This document shows, one piece after another, positions 14,826 to 23,091 of a stretch of DNA of 64,000 bases (its first letter is position 1; every line of letters begins with the position of its first letter). The stretch spans positions 1 to 64,000 of the forward strand of contig NZ_QJUM01000025.1 in NCBI RefSeq assembly GCF_004327355.1. The letters are read 5' to 3'. A program made the position numbers and the translations under genes. Origin of the DNA: Phytopseudomonas dryadis. GTDB lineage: Bacteria; Pseudomonadota; Gammaproteobacteria; Pseudomonadales; Pseudomonadaceae. Below the pieces are notes generated by a model that ran no database searches, was not told where the DNA came from, and saw nothing but the letters and a program-made list of their open reading frames with translations.

Positions 14826-15926
14826 CTATGGATCGAACTGGCGGCGCAGCCATGAGAAGGGGCCGACGAGGCAGAAGACCGTGTACGCCAGGGTTCGCGT
14901 CAGGACACGCAGCAGAAGTGGAGCGGGTTTCCAGCCAGGCTCGGGCACGAAGGTCCCGGCGGGGCGGAAATGCGCCAGGGGACGGGTCAGGAAACCATGC
15001 CACAAGCCTTCATGGGAAATCAGCACGCGCAGATTCTCTGCCACGAAGAAACCCGAGTGGCCGAAGTCGGCATGGCGGACGTTGAGCGTGCCCTTGGCGG
15101 CATAGCCTGCCGCTCCACCTGGGCCGGCCCCCGGAATGCTGTACTGGGCGAACGGCACGGCCCTGTCCTGCCCGCCGACGTGGTTGAGAACGGCTTCCAG
15201 CCGGCCATCGGCAATATGGCGATCCCAATCGAAATCGGGGCGTACGATGCTGGCCGCAGTGATGACACGGCCGAATCGCAGGTCGGCGAAGTCCGCATCT
15301 TCGAGGATGAGCGAGAAGAGATGAGTGCCGAAGCTGTGCGCGATGATGTCGGGGCTGGCGGGATGCCGGCTGTGCCTCGCCTGGCGGATCGCAATCCGGA
15401 TTCTCTCGCCCAGCCGCTTCGCCAGCCTGCGATGCAGCCAACTGGCCAGCACGTCGATGGTCGCCCAGCCATATTTGTAGATGAGCACCGGCGCCGAATA
15501 GCTGAGACGGTTGGCGATCTCCCAACTGAACTCCTCCTGCCACTTGGCGCGGCTTTTCATGCCATGGATCACGATCACCCACCTGATGTCGCGGCTGCTT
15601 GCTCCCGCGAGCCGGTAGCAAGGCTCGGCGATGAGCTCTTCGCCCGCCTGCCGGTAATCCGTGTGGCAATAGGGGCAGATATCGTTGGTGGCGCCAGTCG
15701 GGAGCATGCGCCGGCACTGCGGCATCGGGCAACGGTAGGCCTCGATCCGCCTTGCCGTGGCCGACGCCACCAGGCTGTCGAAGAAAGCGTGCAGCGCTTC
15801 GTCGTCCGCCGATACGCCGACCGCCTGGGCGAACTGCGCCAGCGAGAATTCCAGGTCGTTGCCCTGCTCCAGGCGCTGGGCGATTTCCGCGCGCCAGCGG
15901 CTTTGCGGCGATGTCGAGGTGTTCAT
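14826..15926 (-). CDS. Zinc-ribbon alpha/beta hydrolase of unknown function
   Basis: A 366-residue protein. The N-terminal helical part (1-60) is followed by a zinc ribbon with cysteines at about 66, 71, 84 and 87 (CPMPQC and CPYC). An alpha/beta-hydrolase domain follows: WVIVIHGMKSRAKW resembles the oxyanion strand-loop, IIAHSFGTHLF is the nucleophile elbow (Ser about 198), and later Asp/His candidates occur in HVGGQDRAVPF and DFGHSGFF. The C-terminus has a hydrophobic stretch (LAYTVFCLVGPFSWLRR) that may contact membrane. The start overlaps the upstream gene's stop (ATGA), so the two form a cassette. A lipase/esterase-like effector is one possibility; I do not recognise a named family. Confidence 0.75.
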   Translation of the reverse strand: MNTSTSPQSRWRAEIAQRLEQGNDLEFSLAQFAQAVGVSADDEALHAFFDSLVASATARRIEAYRCPMPQCRRMLPTGATNDICPYCHTDYRQAGEELIAEPCYRLAGASSRDIRWVIVIHGMKSRAKWQEEFSWEIANRLSYSAPVLIYKYGWATIDVLASWLHRRLAKRLGERIRIAIRQARHSRHPASPDIIAHSFGTHLFSLILEDADFADLRFGRVITAASIVRPDFDWDRHIADGRLEAVLNHVGGQDRAVPFAQYSIPGAGPGGAAGYAAKGTLNVRHADFGHSGFFVAENLRVLISHEGLWHGFLTRPLAHFRPAGTFVPEPGWKPAPLLLRVLTRTLAYTVFCLVGPFSWLRRQFDP

Positions 15927-16915
15927 GGCTGGTTGTTGTAACCCCACAGCAGTTCGACGATCCTGAACACATCCTCGCGCTTGCATTGCGCCCAGATCCG
16001 CAGCCTGGCCTCGCGGCCATGGACCTGGACGGCGATGCGCCGGCTCATGCCGTGCTCTTCGGCAGCGAAATGCAGCATGCCCTGGGCCCTGTCGAACTGG
16101 CTCGTGTCCACGGCCTGGAGCACGACGCGAACCGGCTCCACGGCGTCGATTCCACCTTCGGCCAGGGTGGAGGCCATCTCGACATAGCCGCTGGCGAGTT
16201 CGAAGCGTGTCGAATGCACGCCTTTGCCCTTCATGGCCGCGACCTTCACCGCCTGGTCGAGCGGTATCGGCAGCGGGGACGTTTCGGCGCAGCCGATTGC
16301 CGCCAACGTCGCGCGGATGGCCGCGAACACTGCCTTGTGGTCGATGCCGGGGTTGCGATGGATGAGGATCGCGCAATAGGGATCGGCGAAGCGCCATTCG
16401 TAGCGAACGACGCTGCGCTCGAGGCGTTGGCGATAGGCATCGAAGCGATAGCGCTCCAGCTCCTCCTCCACGACGAAATCCTTGGCCTTGCAGCGATTCC
16501 AGCCTGCCTGGCTCTGGTGCCAGACCAGGGACAGGCCGCCGTTGCCCAGGCCGATGTGCTTGAGCTCGAGGGCGTCGGGAAAATCGAGGCTGGCGCTCGC
16601 ATTCAACAGGTCGGCGTGCGGGCTCGCGGCGATGCCGGCAGCCAGCGCGGCGGGGTCGATCTGCGGCGGCTCGATCAGGTACAGATGCTGGTCGCCCCAG
16701 CCCTCGACTTCCGCGAGCCATGCCTCCAGCATTTCCTGGGTGATGCTGTCGGCCTCGATGGCCGCATCGAGGTTGGCCGCGAAATCGTCCTTCGTCGCCC
16801 CGATCCTGCTGCCGCTGCTGCGTAGCAACTCCTTGATGAACGCGTTGCCCTGGGCGACGACGACCCGGTGTACCAGTTCCTTGAGTTGCGCTTTGCTCAG
16901 CGGTTCCGTGGCCAT
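15923..16915 (-). CDS. Conserved protein of unknown function, partner of the zinc-ribbon hydrolase
   Basis: A 330-residue soluble protein that I cannot assign. The N-terminal 75 residues look like a small helical module (LSKAQLKELVHRVVVAQGNA, SGSRIGATKDDFAANLDAAI, MLEAWLAEVEGWGDQHLYLI). The rest is mixed alpha/beta with a conserved-looking SLVWHQSQAGWNRCKAKDF and a final segment WAQCKREDVFRIVELLWGYN. No membrane helix or nucleotide-binding loop is evident. The ATG at 16913-16915 has GGAGGGG upstream. It is first in a two-gene unit, with an ATGA overlap to the hydrolase gene. A sensor-plus-effector arrangement is a plausible reading but unproven. Confidence 0.7.
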   Translation of the reverse strand: MATEPLSKAQLKELVHRVVVAQGNAFIKELLRSSGSRIGATKDDFAANLDAAIEADSITQEMLEAWLAEVEGWGDQHLYLIEPPQIDPAALAAGIAASPHADLLNASASLDFPDALELKHIGLGNGGLSLVWHQSQAGWNRCKAKDFVVEEELERYRFDAYRQRLERSVVRYEWRFADPYCAILIHRNPGIDHKAVFAAIRATLAAIGCAETSPLPIPLDQAVKVAAMKGKGVHSTRFELASGYVEMASTLAEGGIDAVEPVRVVLQAVDTSQFDRAQGMLHFAAEEHGMSRRIAVQVHGREARLRIWAQCKREDVFRIVELLWGYNNQP

Positions 16916-17206
16916 GTCCCCTCCTGGTAATCCCGACCGTCATGCCAGGTCGAACGGCAGCGACAGACGTCCCGCGCATGAAATGGCTATGCGCCATCAT
17001 ACTGGTTCGGGAGGCGTTTCGCTGCTGTGGGATGAGCACCTGTCGGCGGGGCTGCAGCGAATAGGGCTGGTAGGCGAGCGGCCGCAAATCGAGGTGAACT
17101 AACGCGCCAGCGGCATGATCCTCTCTTTATAGGTGCGGGCCGCGTGAGCCGGATGGGCCTGCGCACCGAGCATCATCCCAGGATCGTTGAACGTTAAGGA
17201 GCCGCC

Positions 17207-17635
17207 GTGACCATTGCCGCCCACCCCGTCTACCGATGCACGCCAAGCCCGCTTCACGCGATCTTGCTTGCCGGAACCGTGCCTCTGTTTCTCGGCGCCT
17301 TGCTGAGCGACATCGCCTACTTCAAGACCTACCAGATCCAGTGGAGCAACTTCGCCTCCTGGCTTATTGCCGGGGGACTGGTGTTCTGCGGGCTGGCGCT
17401 GTTGTTCGCGCTGGTCAATCTGATCCGCGCGCAGCGCAAGGCCGGACGGCCCGTGACGTATTTCCTGCTGTTGCTGGTCGCGTGGGTGCTGGGCCTGGTC
17501 AACGCCTTCGAGCATGCGCAGGACGCCTGGGCCGCCATGCCCTCGGGCCTGATTCTGTCGGTAATCGTAACCCTGTTGAGCGGCGTTGCCGCGTGGCTGG
17601 GACTCAGCAACCTGCGTTCGGGAGATGTGCGATGA
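17207..17635 (+). CDS. Four-helix membrane protein, DUF2231-like
   Basis: A 142-residue integral membrane protein with four hydrophobic segments (about 18-38, 48-70, 82-100, 112-132). PSPLHAILLAGTVPLFLGAL and the following LLSDIAYF resemble the DUF2231 family. It starts at GTG 17207, six bases after AAGGAG. Its stop overlaps the start of the downstream lipoprotein gene (ATGA), and the pairing with a PQQ-type sugar dehydrogenase suggests a membrane electron-transfer or anchoring role (inference). Confidence 0.78.
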   Translation: MTIAAHPVYRCTPSPLHAILLAGTVPLFLGALLSDIAYFKTYQIQWSNFASWLIAGGLVFCGLALLFALVNLIRAQRKAGRPVTYFLLLLVAWVLGLVNAFEHAQDAWAAMPSGLILSVIVTLLSGVAAWLGLSNLRSGDVR

Positions 17636-18924
17636 GACATTCGAGCGCACTGACCGTATTGAGCATGGCGCTGTTGCTGAGCGCATGCGGTGGCGAAGGG
17701 GACAGCACACAGGCACGCGGCCCGGATCCGCAACTGCCGGACCCTCAACGCAGCCTGTTGCCCAGCATGAAGATCGCCGAACCGGTGGAGTGGGGCGACC
17801 AAAGGCCAACGGTGCCTGAGGGCTACAGCGTCACGGCGATCGCCACCGATCTGCAGATTCCGCGGCAGACCCTGGTCCTGCCCAATGGCGATATCCTCGT
17901 GGCGGAAGGCCGTGGCGGCAACGCCGCGAAGCTCAAGCCGAAGGACGTGATCGCCAGCTACATCAAGGCCCAGGGCAACACCAAGGTCAAGGGCGGCAAT
18001 CGCCTGACGTTGCTGCGCGATGCCGACGGCGACGGCACCTACGAGCTGCAGAGCGTATTCGCCGAGAACCTCAACGCGCCGTACGGCCTGGCCTTTGCCG
18101 ATGGCAATCTGTACGTGGCCAACCAGGATGCGCTGGTTCGCTTCGATTACGAAGACGGCCAGACCGAGGCCAGCGGCCCGCCGACCAAGGTCGCCGACCT
18201 GCCTTCGGCGATCAACCACCACTGGACCAAGGCGCTGACCATCAGCCCCGATGGGCGTTTCCTGTATGTCGGGATCGGTTCCAACAGCAATATCACCGAG
18301 CGAGGCATGGAGGTCGAGATCGACCGGGCCATGGTCTGGCAGGTCGACGCCGAGACGGGGGCCCACAAGCCTTATGCGACCGGCCTGCGCAACCCGACGG
18401 CGCTGACGATCCAGCCTGAGTCCGGGCAGTTGTGGGCGGTGGTCAACGAGCGCGATGAGCTGGGGCCCGATCTGGTGCCGGACTACCTGACCTCGGTGCG
18501 TGAAGGCGGGTTTTACGGCTGGCCCTACAGCTATTGGGGCCAGAACGTCGACACGCGCGCGCAGCCGCAGAACCCGGAAAAAGTGGCCGCCGCGATCGAG
18601 CCGGACTACAGCCTGGGGTCGCACGTCGCCGCGCTCGGCGTCGATTTCTCCATCCCGGCCATGGGCGAGCAGTACGCCGACGGCGTCTTCGTCGGCGAGC
18701 ACGGCAGCTGGAACCGTGCCAATCCGGTGGGCTACAAAGTGATCTTCGTGCCGTTCAGCAACGGTCGCCCGGCGGGCGAGCCGCTCGACTTCGCCACGGG
18801 CTTCCGCGATGCCGATGGGAAAACCCGCGGGCGTCCCGTGGGGGTCACCGTCGATCCAAGCGGCGCCCTGATCATCGCGGACGACCTCGCCAACACGGTG
18901 TGGAGGGTGACTCGCGATCAATGA
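17632..18924 (+). CDS. PQQ-dependent sugar (L-sorbosone-like) dehydrogenase lipoprotein
   Basis: A 430-residue exported protein. A lipoprotein signal peptide ends in LLLSAC (Cys about 19). The body is a six-bladed propeller of the soluble glucose/sorbosone dehydrogenase family: RQTLVLPNGDILVAEGRGGN, LNAPYGLAFADGNLYVANQD, HHWTKALTISPDGRFLYVG, LRNPTALTIQPESGQLW and VGEHGSWNR are typical blade and PQQ-site segments. It probably oxidises an aldose or sorbosone in the periplasm and passes electrons to the respiratory chain. No PQQ synthesis genes are in the window, so cofactor supply is unverified. It is coupled to the upstream membrane protein. Confidence 0.86.
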   Translation: MRHSSALTVLSMALLLSACGGEGDSTQARGPDPQLPDPQRSLLPSMKIAEPVEWGDQRPTVPEGYSVTAIATDLQIPRQTLVLPNGDILVAEGRGGNAAKLKPKDVIASYIKAQGNTKVKGGNRLTLLRDADGDGTYELQSVFAENLNAPYGLAFADGNLYVANQDALVRFDYEDGQTEASGPPTKVADLPSAINHHWTKALTISPDGRFLYVGIGSNSNITERGMEVEIDRAMVWQVDAETGAHKPYATGLRNPTALTIQPESGQLWAVVNERDELGPDLVPDYLTSVREGGFYGWPYSYWGQNVDTRAQPQNPEKVAAAIEPDYSLGSHVAALGVDFSIPAMGEQYADGVFVGEHGSWNRANPVGYKVIFVPFSNGRPAGEPLDFATGFRDADGKTRGRPVGVTVDPSGALIIADDLANTVWRVTRDQ

Positions 18925-19053
18925 GCGCCCGGGGCGTCCCGTCGGTCACCGCGCAGCAGCCCCTCATGAGCGCTACGCGGTGGACGGCGGAACAAGGCGC
19001 CCTTGCGCGGTCGTGGCCGACAGGAGCCTGAACCATTCCCAGGGAGATGCAGC

Positions 19054-19446
19054 ATGGATCGACTCACCGGTGGCTGCCTTTGCGGCAATGTCCGGATCGT
19101 GGCGTCGGGGCTCCCCTACCGGGTCGGCCTTTGTCACTGTCTCGACTGTCGCAAGCACCATGGCGCGCTCTTTCACGCCTCCGCGATATTTCCTCGGGAT
19201 GCGGTGACGATCGAGGGTGAAACACGTGACTACGCCGGGCGCTTTTTCTGTCCGCGCTGCGGCTCGTCCGTTTTCTCGCGCAGCGCAGATGAAATCGAAG
19301 TGAACCTGGGGTCTCTGGATGCCCCTGACCAACTGCTGCCAACCTACGAAAGCTGGATCGTCCGGCGCGAGTCCTGGCTGCCGCCGTTTCCGTTGACGCG
19401 GCGATACGAGGGGGATCGTGACCCCACGAGTCGCTTTGAGGAGTAG
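19054..19446 (+). CDS. GFA-family (CENP-V/GFA) zinc protein
   Basis: A 130-residue protein of the GFA (glutathione-dependent formaldehyde-activating enzyme-like) fold. The zinc-binding cysteines appear in GGCLCGNVRIV, LCHCLDCRKHHGALF and CPRCGSSVF. Starting at ATG 19054 gives a GGGAG site 8 bases upstream. Most GFA proteins are of unknown substrate; the original family member, Gfa of Paracoccus, binds formaldehyde and glutathione, although an enzymatic role has been questioned. Its presence near a formaldehyde-producing tdm is suggestive only. Confidence 0.87.
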   Translation: MDRLTGGCLCGNVRIVASGLPYRVGLCHCLDCRKHHGALFHASAIFPRDAVTIEGETRDYAGRFFCPRCGSSVFSRSADEIEVNLGSLDAPDQLLPTYESWIVRRESWLPPFPLTRRYEGDRDPTSRFEE

Positions 19447-19716
19447 CGGCCAGGCGCGATCGCATACGCCTGCCCATCGCCGACTCGAGCATGGAGCCGT
19501 TTCCGCGACTCCAAGCCGGGTGGCGGCGATCAGGTCGAGGCGGTTCCGATGATCCACGTGAACAGTCGCTCCCGCGCTGCGTAGCCCGCTTGAAAGGTGA
19601 GAAATCGACGCGGTGCGGCATCGCTGCCTTTCCTTGTCTCGGGCTCGATAGGAACCTACCATCGGTCGTTCGCTGGAGCTGGGCTGCCAGCAGGCTGGCA
19701 ACGAGGACACGAGGAA

Positions 19717-20340
19717 GTGAAGAGCAAGAGCAAAGGTGTGTCGGATGTAGAGGCGGCTTCGCGCCGGCTGTCCAGGAAAGAGCGGCGGCGTCAGTTGCTC
19801 GATACGGCGCTGCTGATCGTCCGGGAGGACGGGGCCGACCGGCTCACCCTGGGGCATCTGGCCGCGCGCGCCGGGGTCTCCAAACCGGTCGCCTACGATC
19901 ACTTCGGAACACGTTCGGGGCTGCTGATCGAGCTTTACAAGTCGATCGACATCGAGCAGGTGAATGCGCTTCGGGAGGCCTTGACCCGCGGCGAGCGGAG
20001 CTTCGAGGAAACCATCCAGGTACTTGCCGCCGCCTACATTCGTTGCGCCGCCGATACGAACGGCGATTGGCATGCGGTAGGCGCGGCATTGGCTGGCAGC
20101 GCGGAGAAGGATGCCGTCTTCCAGGAACTGCTCGACAACTGCGTCCAGTTGTTCGTCTCGGTGTTGAAGCCGCACAGCACCCTGGCGCCGACCCAGCTGG
20201 AACACTGCTGCATCGGCCTGATCGGCGCGGGCGAGGCGCTCTCGGCCGCGCTTGTGCGCGGCAAATGCAGCGAGGCTGCCGCTGCCGCGGCGTTCGCCGC
20301 GTTGATCCGGGGCGGGGTGATGGCGACTCCGGGAAACTGA
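19717..20340 (+). CDS. TetR/AcrR-family transcriptional regulator
   Basis: A repressor-type protein of about 207 residues. The N-terminal HTH is clear (RQLLDTALLIVREDGADRLT, LAARAGVSKPVAYDHFGTRS); the C-terminal ligand domain is all helical. The start is uncertain: GTG at 19717 and GTG at 19738 are both in frame with modest GAGGA-like sequence upstream, and an in-frame ATG further upstream (19597) would add 40 unconserved residues. No adjacent transporter shares its strand. A hairpin at 20470-20509 follows. The target is unknown. Confidence 0.82.
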   Translation: MKSKSKGVSDVEAASRRLSRKERRRQLLDTALLIVREDGADRLTLGHLAARAGVSKPVAYDHFGTRSGLLIELYKSIDIEQVNALREALTRGERSFEETIQVLAAAYIRCAADTNGDWHAVGAALAGSAEKDAVFQELLDNCVQLFVSVLKPHSTLAPTQLEHCCIGLIGAGEALSAALVRGKCSEAAAAAAFAALIRGGVMATPGN

Positions 20341-20469
20341 GCCATCCTGGGGCCAGGCTGAATGCAGCGCCCGGCAGACACCGCTCTTGGGAAATGGCCA
20401 GACGCTACGGATTGCGTCGGCTCGCAACGGCAGTTGCCTCACGCAGCCACTGAGCGCGGCTGGGTGGAC

Positions 20470-20509
20470 GAAACGTTCCCGCGGCTGCGACGCCGCCGGG
20501 ATCGTTTCA
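20470..20509. terminator. Large inverted repeat between converging genes
   Basis: GAAACGTTCCCGCGGC pairs with GCCGCCGGGATCGTTTC across a short loop, with one or two mismatches. It lies between the TetR gene and the convergent gene ending at 20536, so it is a probable bidirectional terminator. There is no long U-tract. Confidence 0.5.
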
Positions 20510-20535
20510 GCGCTGGCAAGGGCTGGCTCAGGCGC

Positions 20536-20997
20536 TCAGTTGCCCGGTCGCTGCTTGGTTGAATCCAGCTCAGCCTTTTTACCCGTTGTGACTTCGGTGA
20601 TCTTCGCGGACTTTTCGATGGCGAAGTCGAAGACATCCTGCATTTTTGCAATGGCTTCGGTCGCCGTGCCGTTCAGGCCGCCATCGGCGGCCCAATCGAA
20701 ATTCCAGACACCGGAGAGATCATCGGCACCCGCCACGTCATGGGTTTCGATCGCCGTGAATACATCCGGGTGACGTTGCATGTACTTGGCCGCATCGGCC
20801 ACATCGGCCGGGACACTGCCCGAGGCGTTATTGGCCAGTTGCGACAGTTCCTGGCCGGTAATCGCGGACTTGCCGTTCTGTCGCAGGTAATCGGCAATGA
20901 TCTTGCTCGATTTGGCGATATTCAATTTACCGTCGAAAATCGAGCTCGTGGAGTTTTGCAGATTCGAGTTCCCGCCAGCGGGTGAAACTGTAGTCAT
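20536..20997 (-). CDS. Hypothetical protein with HrpF/HrpK-like translocator motif
   Basis: A 153-residue soluble protein starting MTTVSPAGGNSNLQNSTSSI, with a Gly/Asn/Ser-rich N-terminus and no signal peptide. The centre (LRQNGKSAITGQELSQLANN, AAKYMQRHPDVFTAIETHDV, AGADDLSGVWNFDWA) reminds me of the short EF-hand-like modules in type III translocators HrpF/NolX/HrpK; this is memory-based and weak. The start has GGGGAG about 9 bases upstream. No type III secretion genes are in the window. It is the last gene before the MoxR operon, on the opposite strand, sharing a 540-bp gap with it. Confidence 0.6.
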   Translation of the reverse strand: MTTVSPAGGNSNLQNSTSSIFDGKLNIAKSSKIIADYLRQNGKSAITGQELSQLANNASGSVPADVADAAKYMQRHPDVFTAIETHDVAGADDLSGVWNFDWAADGGLNGTATEAIAKMQDVFDFAIEKSAKITEVTTGKKAELDSTKQRPGN

Positions 20998-21538
20998 TGG
21001 CCCTGCTCCCCAGAAGATTTGAACGCAATGATGGTGCACACGCCGCTGACGGTAGCATGGGGCAACTGGCCACTGCGCAGCGGCTTCACAGCAATTCGCA
21101 TCCAGACGAAGATTTCACAGCGTTTCACAGAGGGTGATCCGGCTGAGTGAGACGGCCAAGGCAGCAGTGGCTGTGCGCTGCGACCGACTATGTCGCCGAT
21201 TGCGTTCAGGTACCGCACTCCTCGAAGCAAGAGGCACGGCTATCTCAAGTGCGGTGGGGATAATCCCCTGATACGTAGCGAAACTGCCGCCAGTCGCAGA
21301 CTGTGACATGATCGCTATAGAGCCGAGACGTCCTGTAATTTAATGGCGCTGTTGGCCGCAACGCATATTTTCGGAGGTGCTGATGGTGGAGTTACCAGTG
21401 CCGGTTATCAGATCGCGAGTATTACATCGCCCATCTTGAAGACACTGCGGTAGGTTCATCCGCTTACGCCACCGGCTGGCTTGTGACAGATCCTTTCAGT
21501 CAGGCAAGATTTACGATTTAAGTTCAGGGAAGATGTTC
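20998..21538. other. Non-coding gap upstream of the MoxR operon
   Basis: About 540 bp of lower-G+C sequence between two divergent genes. It should contain the promoters of both the MoxR operon and the HrpK-like gene. I see no convincing reading frame. AT-rich patches occur near 21332-21350 (CCTGTAATTTAATGG) and 21508-21522, but no clean -35/-10 pair can be assigned. Confidence 0.45.
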
Positions 21539-22660
21539 ATGACCGCTTTATTGCAGAGCGCTGCCGCGCAAATCCGCCATGCAGTTCGTGTCGCCACCGA
21601 AGGCTTGGTGGGGCGAGAGCAGTTGGCCGAGTTGATTGTTCTGGCCGCTGTTGCCCAAGAACACATCTTGGTGGTCGGCCCGCCTGGTACAGCCAAAAGT
21701 GCAGTAGTGCGGCGGGTTGCGCAGTCCATGGGGGGGCGCTATTTCGAGTACCTGCTTGGTCGTTTTACTGAACCTTCGGAACTGTTCGGCACAGTAGATC
21801 TGAAGAAATTGCGCGAAGGTACGGTGGAAACGGACGTCAGCGGTATGCTTCCTGAAGCCGACATTGTGTTTCTCGACGAAGTTTTTTTGGGCTCTACAGC
21901 AATCCTCAACACGCTGCTGGGAGTGCTTAACGAGCGACGCTATCGTCGAGGCCACACTCAGATCCAGTGTCCTCTGCGGGTCTGCGTCGGGGCTGCCAAC
22001 GGCCTGCCTGACGACGAAGCCCTGGCGGCATTCGGGGACCGGTTCCTATTGCACCTTTTTGTTGAATCGATTCCCGATAATCAGTTGGAAGCCATGCTTG
22101 CGGGTGGTTGGCAGTCCGAGCAATGGCCTGTTCAGCAGTTGCTTGGATTAAGTGAGTTGGACACCCTCAGTCAGGCCCTGAAAGATGTCGACCTCATGCT
22201 TGTTCGCTCCACTCTGGCCCAGGCTATCCGTCGTCTGCGTGAGGCCGGTATTCAGTTGTCAGATAGACGCATCGTCAAATCCCAACGTTTGATTGCCGCT
22301 GCTGCTTTGCTCGGTGGTCGTATTGAGGCCAGCGAAGCGGATCTGTGGCCACTGTTGTATGTTCTGCCCACCAAGGAAACTCAGCAGCATGGCCGCGAGG
22401 TTCTGCGTGAGATCTTCGCGCAATCCAGTAACAGCCATTTGTACAGTGCTGTGGAGGAAGCGACCTTGCAGCCCATGTCACGGCTAAGTCGCCTACTGGA
22501 AACGGCCGAGGAGTACTTGGCACGCACCGAACCGCCGGCAAGCCCCTTACTAGAAAGTCTGCTGCGGGAGATCGATGCCAACTTCAATAGTCAGACCATG
22601 CCGGCACAATTACAGGAAGTGCGTGGGCAAATAACCTGCCTGTTATCGCCTGCGGTATGA
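21539..22660 (+). CDS. MoxR-family AAA+ ATPase of a predicted ternary conflict system
   Basis: A 373-residue AAA+ ATPase. Walker A is GPPGTAKS (47-54), Walker B IVFLDE (109-114), sensor-1 Asn in GAANGLPDDE (154), and an arginine-finger candidate is in FGDRFLLHL (168). The FTEPSELFGTVDLKKLREG segment is typical of the MoxR/RavA branch, which remodels partners through vWA proteins. The ATG at 21539 is preferred because AGGGA lies 8 bases upstream; an ATG two codons earlier is too close. The stop overlaps the next start (ATGA). It heads a tightly packed four-gene operon whose other members carry vWA-like, bpX-like and beta-propeller parts. Confidence 0.9.
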   Translation: MTALLQSAAAQIRHAVRVATEGLVGREQLAELIVLAAVAQEHILVVGPPGTAKSAVVRRVAQSMGGRYFEYLLGRFTEPSELFGTVDLKKLREGTVETDVSGMLPEADIVFLDEVFLGSTAILNTLLGVLNERRYRRGHTQIQCPLRVCVGAANGLPDDEALAAFGDRFLLHLFVESIPDNQLEAMLAGGWQSEQWPVQQLLGLSELDTLSQALKDVDLMLVRSTLAQAIRRLREAGIQLSDRRIVKSQRLIAAAALLGGRIEASEADLWPLLYVLPTKETQQHGREVLREIFAQSSNSHLYSAVEEATLQPMSRLSRLLETAEEYLARTEPPASPLLESLLREIDANFNSQTMPAQLQEVRGQITCLLSPAV

Positions 22661-23091
22661 GTGTCTCAGCAAGGGGGTGGACTTGGCGGCCACGGATGGT
22701 ACCTGCAGAACCGCTGGCTGCCGTAGCTTGGGGAGCGGCCGCACGACGTCTGCATGCAAGGTTGGCACTGATGTCTGCAGAACAGGCAACACGCCTGCAA
22801 GCCACTGCCAATCGTGATGTATTGGTGGTGATGGGGGCTGCCAGCGATCTGCCTTGGATAGATGGTGTCGAGTACGCCTCGACAGATGAGCGGGCGCCAG
22901 GGTTGTGGCTACCCACCAGTTGGGAGCCTGAGATGCCGACTGATCTGCTGAGCCAGGCGTTGTCGGCGACATTTGCACGCTCACCGCTGCTGCTGTGGCG
23001 TTCTCCGCCGGCGGCGGTTCCTCTTGATCGACAACTCCCAGTGACGCCGCAGCTTCTGCAGCGAATCGAAGCGTATTGGGCGGGACGCTGA
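22657..23091 (+). CDS. Small bpX5-like protein of the MoxR-vWA-propeller system
   Basis: A 144-residue soluble protein of the size and position expected for the bpX5 component described in MoxR-vWA-beta-propeller ternary systems. Visible features are an N-terminal WTWRPRMVPAEPLAAVAWGA, a predicted strand LQATANRDVLVVMGAASDLP followed by WIDGVEYASTDE, and a C-terminal helix. No catalytic motif is seen. It overlaps the MoxR gene by ATGA and the next gene by one base, consistent with obligate stoichiometric expression. The family name is recalled from the literature and should be verified by profile search. Confidence 0.7.
   Translation: MSVSARGWTWRPRMVPAEPLAAVAWGAAARRLHARLALMSAEQATRLQATANRDVLVVMGAASDLPWIDGVEYASTDERAPGLWLPTSWEPEMPTDLLSQALSATFARSPLLLWRSPPAAVPLDRQLPVTPQLLQRIEAYWAGR

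Noticed and set aside
20998..21538. Small RNA or riboswitch in the gap before the MoxR operon
   Set aside because: No conserved fold or terminator was recognised by eye; a covariance-model search would be needed to support it.
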